This document shows, one piece after another, positions 59,823-64,000 of a stretch of 64,000 bases of DNA (position 1 is its first letter; every line of letters starts with the position of its first letter). The notes below the pieces were generated by a model. The model did not search any database. It worked only from the letters and a program-made list of their open reading frames with translations, and had not been told where the DNA came from. The position numbers and the translations under genes were made by a program. Source of the DNA: Laccaria trichodermophora (taxonomy: Eukaryota; Basidiomycota; Agaricomycetes; Agaricales; Hydnangiaceae); assembly GCA_018417955.1 (NCBI GenBank), contig JACTVC010000001.1, positions 4,030,001-4,094,000 of the forward strand, read 5' to 3'.

Positions 59823-61435
59823 TTACTCATCCCCAGATCCCTCATTCCCAGATCCCTCATCCCCAAGTTGAGCCTCCAAGTCCAACTCTTCAAGTTCTTC
59901 CTCCCACTGTCGAAGCTGCGCAACCTCTTCCTTTGTAGGCATCTTGTACAGCACCAGCACTGCATTTCCATATGTTTCCATAACCTCTTCCTCCAGTAGG
60001 TTCTTCCATAAACTGCACTGCTCCCAGGTCTGACAATGCTCTGTGAGAGGAAGGCCAATGCGGACACCATGCTCTATATAGTCAAGACGCTCGCACACAG
60101 TCAAGGTGGTATTCCAGTAGCCTGGGTCAAACCAGTCAATTGGAATAAACTTTGGCAAGGCAAAGAGCTCTGATTCAAGGGGAGTCAGAGGGTCTTCACA
60201 AGTACACTCTGCCCTGGTATATAGATGAATGAAGTCAAATAAGAATAGTACTAAAAAACTCACCTGCAATTTCAGTGCTTTGCTTGGGATTGATCCAGGT
60301 GCCTATGCTGAGAATCAAGCATCCAAAAGAATGACTTCACTTTAATTGAGCAACCATCCTTAATCTTGATGTGATAGGTGAGCTGAGAGCCTGAATTGCC
60401 CTCTGCAACCTCATCATCTGAATGAGCCTCAGCCTCATCAGTGAGATCAACAGTCTGCTCATTGAATCCCTGTGCCTTTAGGATACAAAGTCATCCTGCA
60501 GAGAGCTACCCCAGTGGTGAGCTAGCTGCAGATAAAGATAGAAAAAGAAAATACCTCTTTATGTCGCTTCCAAACATTTATCATTGTTTTCGATTTTGCA
60601 ACACTCCCTGAAGTCTTACTCTCCGATTTGGCAATGCCATGCATGTAAGAGTAAACAAAGTTGTGGTAGAGCTTTTGCATGAGAACAGAGTTGCAAATGA
60701 GACTAAGATCAATCCCAAGATGTGAATAGCCAAAACCAGCTGTGACCTGTTCAAAGGTCATCAGAGCAAAGTGCTCATGCAGCAAGTTATACATAGAGTT
60801 AGGATCCCGACTGAGAACATCAGGAGCCCAGTGTGCAAGCCCAAAGAATGAGATGGTCCTGAACATGAGACAAAGAAAACTCTCATCAATGTACTGGATG
60901 TGATTTGCTGTGGTACTATTCAAGTCAGTCAGAGAATCCAGAAGCTGTCGAACCCTAGATTGAGCCTCGTTAATGTCAACAGCATTGGCATCAAGGCTGG
61001 CATGAACAGAGGATTTGATAGCAGACTCAGAAGAGAAACGAGCATTATAGTGTGCTCTATCAACAAGCGTGAATTTCGGAGGGACTGAATTCTGGCTCGG
61101 TAACTGCCAGAGCACTCGACAATGGACTTGAAGAGCTAGCTGGAAGAATATGAGCATAGGACTAGATTGAAAACAACAGCCAGCTCTATGCACCTTAGTC
61201 ACCTCTGAATTTTGTGGTATCTCCCCTTTTGTCAGATGCCAGTCACTTGGCCTTTTACCCTTCTTAGAACGAGCCAGCACAACACCCTTTCAAGACCTCT
61301 TTGTCTTTGATGGGCCAGGCTCAGGTGGTGTCGATGATCACTTCCGTTTGGAGGCACTGCCGTGAGTAAGCAAGAGTTGGTGAATTGGGTGGAGATGAGG
61401 AAGCTGGAGGGTCCATTGGTACATCATTGTCAGGC
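59823..61435 (-). pseudogene. CACTA-2 accessory protein
   Basis: A minus-strand gene convergent with the transposase, from ATG 61435 (MPDNDVPMDPPASS) to a stop near 59823. Recognisable blocks: FTLVDRAHYNARFSSESAIK, FFGLAHWAPDVLSRDPNSMY, LLHEHFALMTFEQV, KSKTMINVWKRHKE, a Glu/Asp-rich part with HIKIKDGCSIKVKSFFW, and WFDPGYWNTTLTVCERLDYI. The tail is acidic. Short introns separate the blocks, but frames change near 60490, so it is probably damaged. I recall similar uncharacterised proteins beside Tnp2 genes in agaricomycetes. It differs from the CACTA-1 accessory protein, so the two elements belong to different lineages. The function is unknown. Confidence 0.6.
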
Positions 61436-62182
61436 ATTGCAATTGATGATGAGAAGAGGGAGGAAAGGAATGTCAAAAATGCGAAATTGACAGAGAGGAA
61501 AGGCCATGTGCCGCCCATGTGCCACGACGTGTCGCATTGAAGAACAAAGGATGCAATGCAACTGGCTCCGAAAACGCTGCCTGCCATCACCCCAATGTGT
61601 GCAACCCTGAACATGTCGCAGATGTTGAACCGATGTTGATTGACATGGTGCGACAACACTGTGACATGGGTGGGTGGAGTTGGGGGGCCTTAGCTGGGGT
61701 GATGGAGGGATGGTGAGGGGAAGTGATGGGCTGTTGGGTGACCCCCACAGTGTGGACCAATATGCAATGCAGTATTTGGTATCTAGAGTGAATGTCAGTT
61801 CCACAATAAAAGTCACATTGGCAATATGACATACCTTGCAGGCCTCCCACTTCATGGGTCCCCTCTTTGAAGTTGCTCTGCTCCTCTGTTCCATCTGAGT
61901 GCAAATGGAAGTTGATGAAAGCTGAAGATGTCGAAGCAGGAAGAGGCCCGAAATCTGATGTCAGACTCTTTGCCAAACAAGCACAATGTGGTAAACTCAC
62001 CCAATGGAAGTCAACTGCCAGACAACTGCCTTTAAGGCAGTTGACCATCAACTGCCCTGGTAATTGCCTCCAGTGTCACCACCACCACCAACAACAACAA
62101 CAACAACAACAAGGATGACGAACAGCAACAGCAACAACAGCATCACAAAGGACATGGCATCACTGCCATCGCCACCCATCAC

Positions 62183-63988
62183 CAATACTTATCACTCCTC
62201 CACCTATTCCTACCAGACTCCTACTGGACTCCTGGATTCCTACTGGATTTTAACATTCTTTCCAGAAAAGCATTTTCACATATGTCTTGATTCCCCCTCC
62301 TACTGGACTCCTACTGAACTCCTACTGGACTCCTACTGGACTCCTACTGGACTCCAATTGAACTTAAACAAAGTGAATGCAATGTTTCAGAGATGGGATT
62401 CCTACTGGAGTAACCACTTTCTACCTTATGCCACCATAAAAGTTCATACAAAGCTGATATTTGAACATAGAATATTATATTGATAACTATAGACATAATT
62501 ATATACAAAAAGTATTTTACTAGGAAAGGGGGTAGAAGGAAATGGGGGTGGACAGGGAAAGGACAGGGAAAAGGAAGGGGGAAGGGACAGGAGGAGGGGG
62601 AGGGGAATGGAATGGGGTACATGGAAATGGGGGGAAGGGAGAGGGAATGGGGTACATAGAAATGGGGGATAGGGAGAGGGAAGGGGGATAGGGAAGGGGG
62701 GAGGGAAGAGGTACAGGGAATGGGGAAGGAGAATGCTCACCATCGTGGGCCCTCATTGGCATGGGCGCTTGATGTCTTCATGTTGTTGTTGTCGTGGTAG
62801 GCGCTCATCGTGGTGGGCGCCCATTGTCTTCGTGTCATTGTCGTCATGTGATGGGCATTGTTAATGGGGTTGGATGGGTGGTCATCATCATGGGCGGTCG
62901 TCATTGTGGGCGGGCATCCTTGTGGGCAGTTGTCATCATGGGTGGGCATCGTCGGTGGCGGTTGTCATCATGGGCAGTTGTCATCGTCGGTGGTTGTTGT
63001 CGGCGGCGGTTGTCGTTGTCGTTAACGGGGTGGGTTGTGGGCAGGCATCATTGTCAGTGGTTGTCGTGGCCGGCAGTTGTCGTTGTCATTAATGGGGTGG
63101 GTTGGAATGGAAGAGGGGGGACACTCACTTTTGTAGGACGACGAATGACAATGTCATCATCATTTGTTGTTTGGTTGCCAGATCACTGATAGCGACGTGG
63201 CACCCTCTCGGTCGTCCCTCGTCGTCTGTTTTCATCATCTCAGCCTTGCCAGGGGCTCGTTTGTTCGTGATATGGCATTCTCGTGTCGTTCTTGATGCTT
63301 GTGGTGGCCACGGGTGATCGTGGTGACGTGGCATTGGCCAGTGGGCATTGTGGATGGTGTACGGTGGTGGCTATGGGCGGTCGTGAGTGGTGGCGGCGAC
63401 TGGTGGTGGTGGTGGTGATGAGGCGGCACGGGTGTGGGTGGTGGTGGGAAGAGAGAGGTTTTCGATGGTGGGTTGAGGGTTGTGCAAATTTCCCACTCAC
63501 AGAATTTGCCGGCATCCTTTCTGGGAAGAGGTCAGCTGGTTGGTATGTAGGGCATATAATTTATATCTATAATAAAGCCATTGTAGTGTAACTGGTAGAG
63601 TGCTTGTGTCTGTAATATGCTACTGTGTCCATAATGTCGAGGGTTCAATTCTTGTGGTTGTGCTTTTTATTAATATTATATAATAACAACAACAGTGACA
63701 AACTACTGGTCCTATTGGACTCCTAGTGCTTGGAAATTCCTACTGGACTCCTACTGGATTCCTACTGGACTCCACTATACCCATTCCTTAGGAATCCACA
63801 ATTCCTTGTGATTTGGGACCATTCCAGTAGGAATTTACTAGGACTCCACTAGGACTGGGACACAAAATTATGGTGATTAGCCAACATAAAAATTGTCCCA
63901 GTCCTAGTCCAGTCCAGTAGGAATCTGGTAGGAATCCGGGAGTCCAGTAGGAGTCCGGTAGGAATAGGTGGAGGAGTGTAAAGAGCTC
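62183..63988. mobile_element. Modular element E2, complete, 8-bp target duplication
   Basis: Tips CAATACTTATC and (reverse complement) GAGCTCTTTAC are followed inward on both sides by ACTCCTCCACCTATTCC. The flanks are CCCATCAC (62175-62182) and CCCATCGC (63989-63996), an 8-bp duplication with one transition. In order inside: CCTACTGGACTCC subterminal words, a polypurine GGGAAGGGGGAGGG tract (62520-62735), a trinucleotide-rich GTTGTCATCATGG tract (62740-63470), a plus-strand tRNA-like sequence, an AT linker, and subterminal words again. This is the E1 plan in reverse orientation with different words. No protein is encoded. Confidence 0.88.
63577..63662 (+). other. tRNA-like sequence in E2
   Basis: Box A-like GTGTAACTGGTAGAGTGC and box B-like GAGGGTTCAATTCTTG are followed by a T-rich tail and an ATTATATAATAAC linker. 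The stems are imperfect. Confidence 0.5.
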
Positions 63989-64000
63989 CCCATCGCTGCC

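Larger units (their letters stand above)
56255..62075 (+). mobile_element. CACTA-2: full-length but decaying CACTA transposon
   Basis: Both ends read CACTGGAGGCAA, two variable bases, then ACCAGGGCA. The flanks are the 3-bp duplication TCA (56252-56254 and 62076-62078). Subterminal words CAACTGCC and GGCAGTTG form palindromes such as CAACTGCCTTAAGGGCAGTTG-like sequences near 56285 and 62010-62056. It carries two convergent genes, a Tnp2 transposase (plus) and an accessory protein (minus), both with damage. CpG content is low. Gene arrangement differs from CACTA-1, whose genes are divergent. Confidence 0.92.

Noticed and set aside
1..64000. TET/JBP dioxygenase gene, expected because such genes are known to associate with KDZ elements in fungi
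   Set aside because: I found no frame with the expected iron-binding dioxygenase motifs.

Overview
This is a nuclear segment of a filamentous basidiomycete, most likely an agaricomycete. The evidence is dense GT-AG introns of about 45-75 bp, a KDZ transposase with a CxC2 cysteine cluster, fungal-type Tnp2 (CACTA) transposases, a NACHT-ankyrin NLR-like gene and a hAT transposase. I see no rRNA, no bona fide tRNA, no CRISPR and no prokaryotic signals. Most of the window is layered mobile DNA.

Layout. 18-6230: KDZ element with an apparently intact 10-exon transposase and an antisense accessory ORF. 6640-7063: relic of an NLR 5' end. 7162-12600: intact CACTA element (CACTA-1) with two divergent genes and a 3-bp target duplication. 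12604-19948: copy A of a host segment, carrying a decayed coiled-coil gene and a MITE. 20487-21357: another MITE. 22068-27517: LTR element in minus orientation with 369-bp LTRs and an ATGCT duplication; it holds a giant palindrome and tandem arrays but no recognisable pol. 27.5-30 kb: repeats and tRNA-like sequences. 30092-34041 (minus): NACHT-ankyrin gene with 11 near-identical repeats. About 33.8-43.26 kb: copy B of the host segment, broken by a hAT-type MITE at 42035-42892. 43262-44802: modular element E1. 44810-51311: decayed hAT element carrying an SPT5/KOW-like gene, another modular element and a long foldback. 51.9-53.1 kb: remnant of an LTR retroelement with a gag fragment. 53.1-56.25 kb: modular elements E7 and E3. 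56255-62075: decaying CACTA element (CACTA-2). 62183-63988: modular element E2.

Two themes stand out. First, a family of non-autonomous elements (E1, E2, E3, E4, E6, E7) shares 11-bp hAT-like tips and a fixed internal plan: private palindromic subterminal words, an AT-rich linker, a tRNA-like sequence pointing toward the nearby end, a trinucleotide-rich GTG/CATC tract, and sometimes a polypurine tract. Second, the older elements decay almost only by CpG to TpG/CpA change. All 15 differences I count between the two LTRs are of this kind, and several in-frame stops in the hAT, CACTA-2 and gag relics are CGA to TGA. This points to cytosine methylation of transposons, while the KDZ element and CACTA-1 remain CpG-rich and intact.

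The two direct copies of the host segment (A and B) act as each other's empty site, so several insertions can be ordered: duplication, then CACTA-1 and a MITE into A; the 858-bp MITE and the hAT into B; then E1 at the hAT edge. Boundaries and splice sites were read by eye, and family assignments rest on remembered motifs rather than searches.
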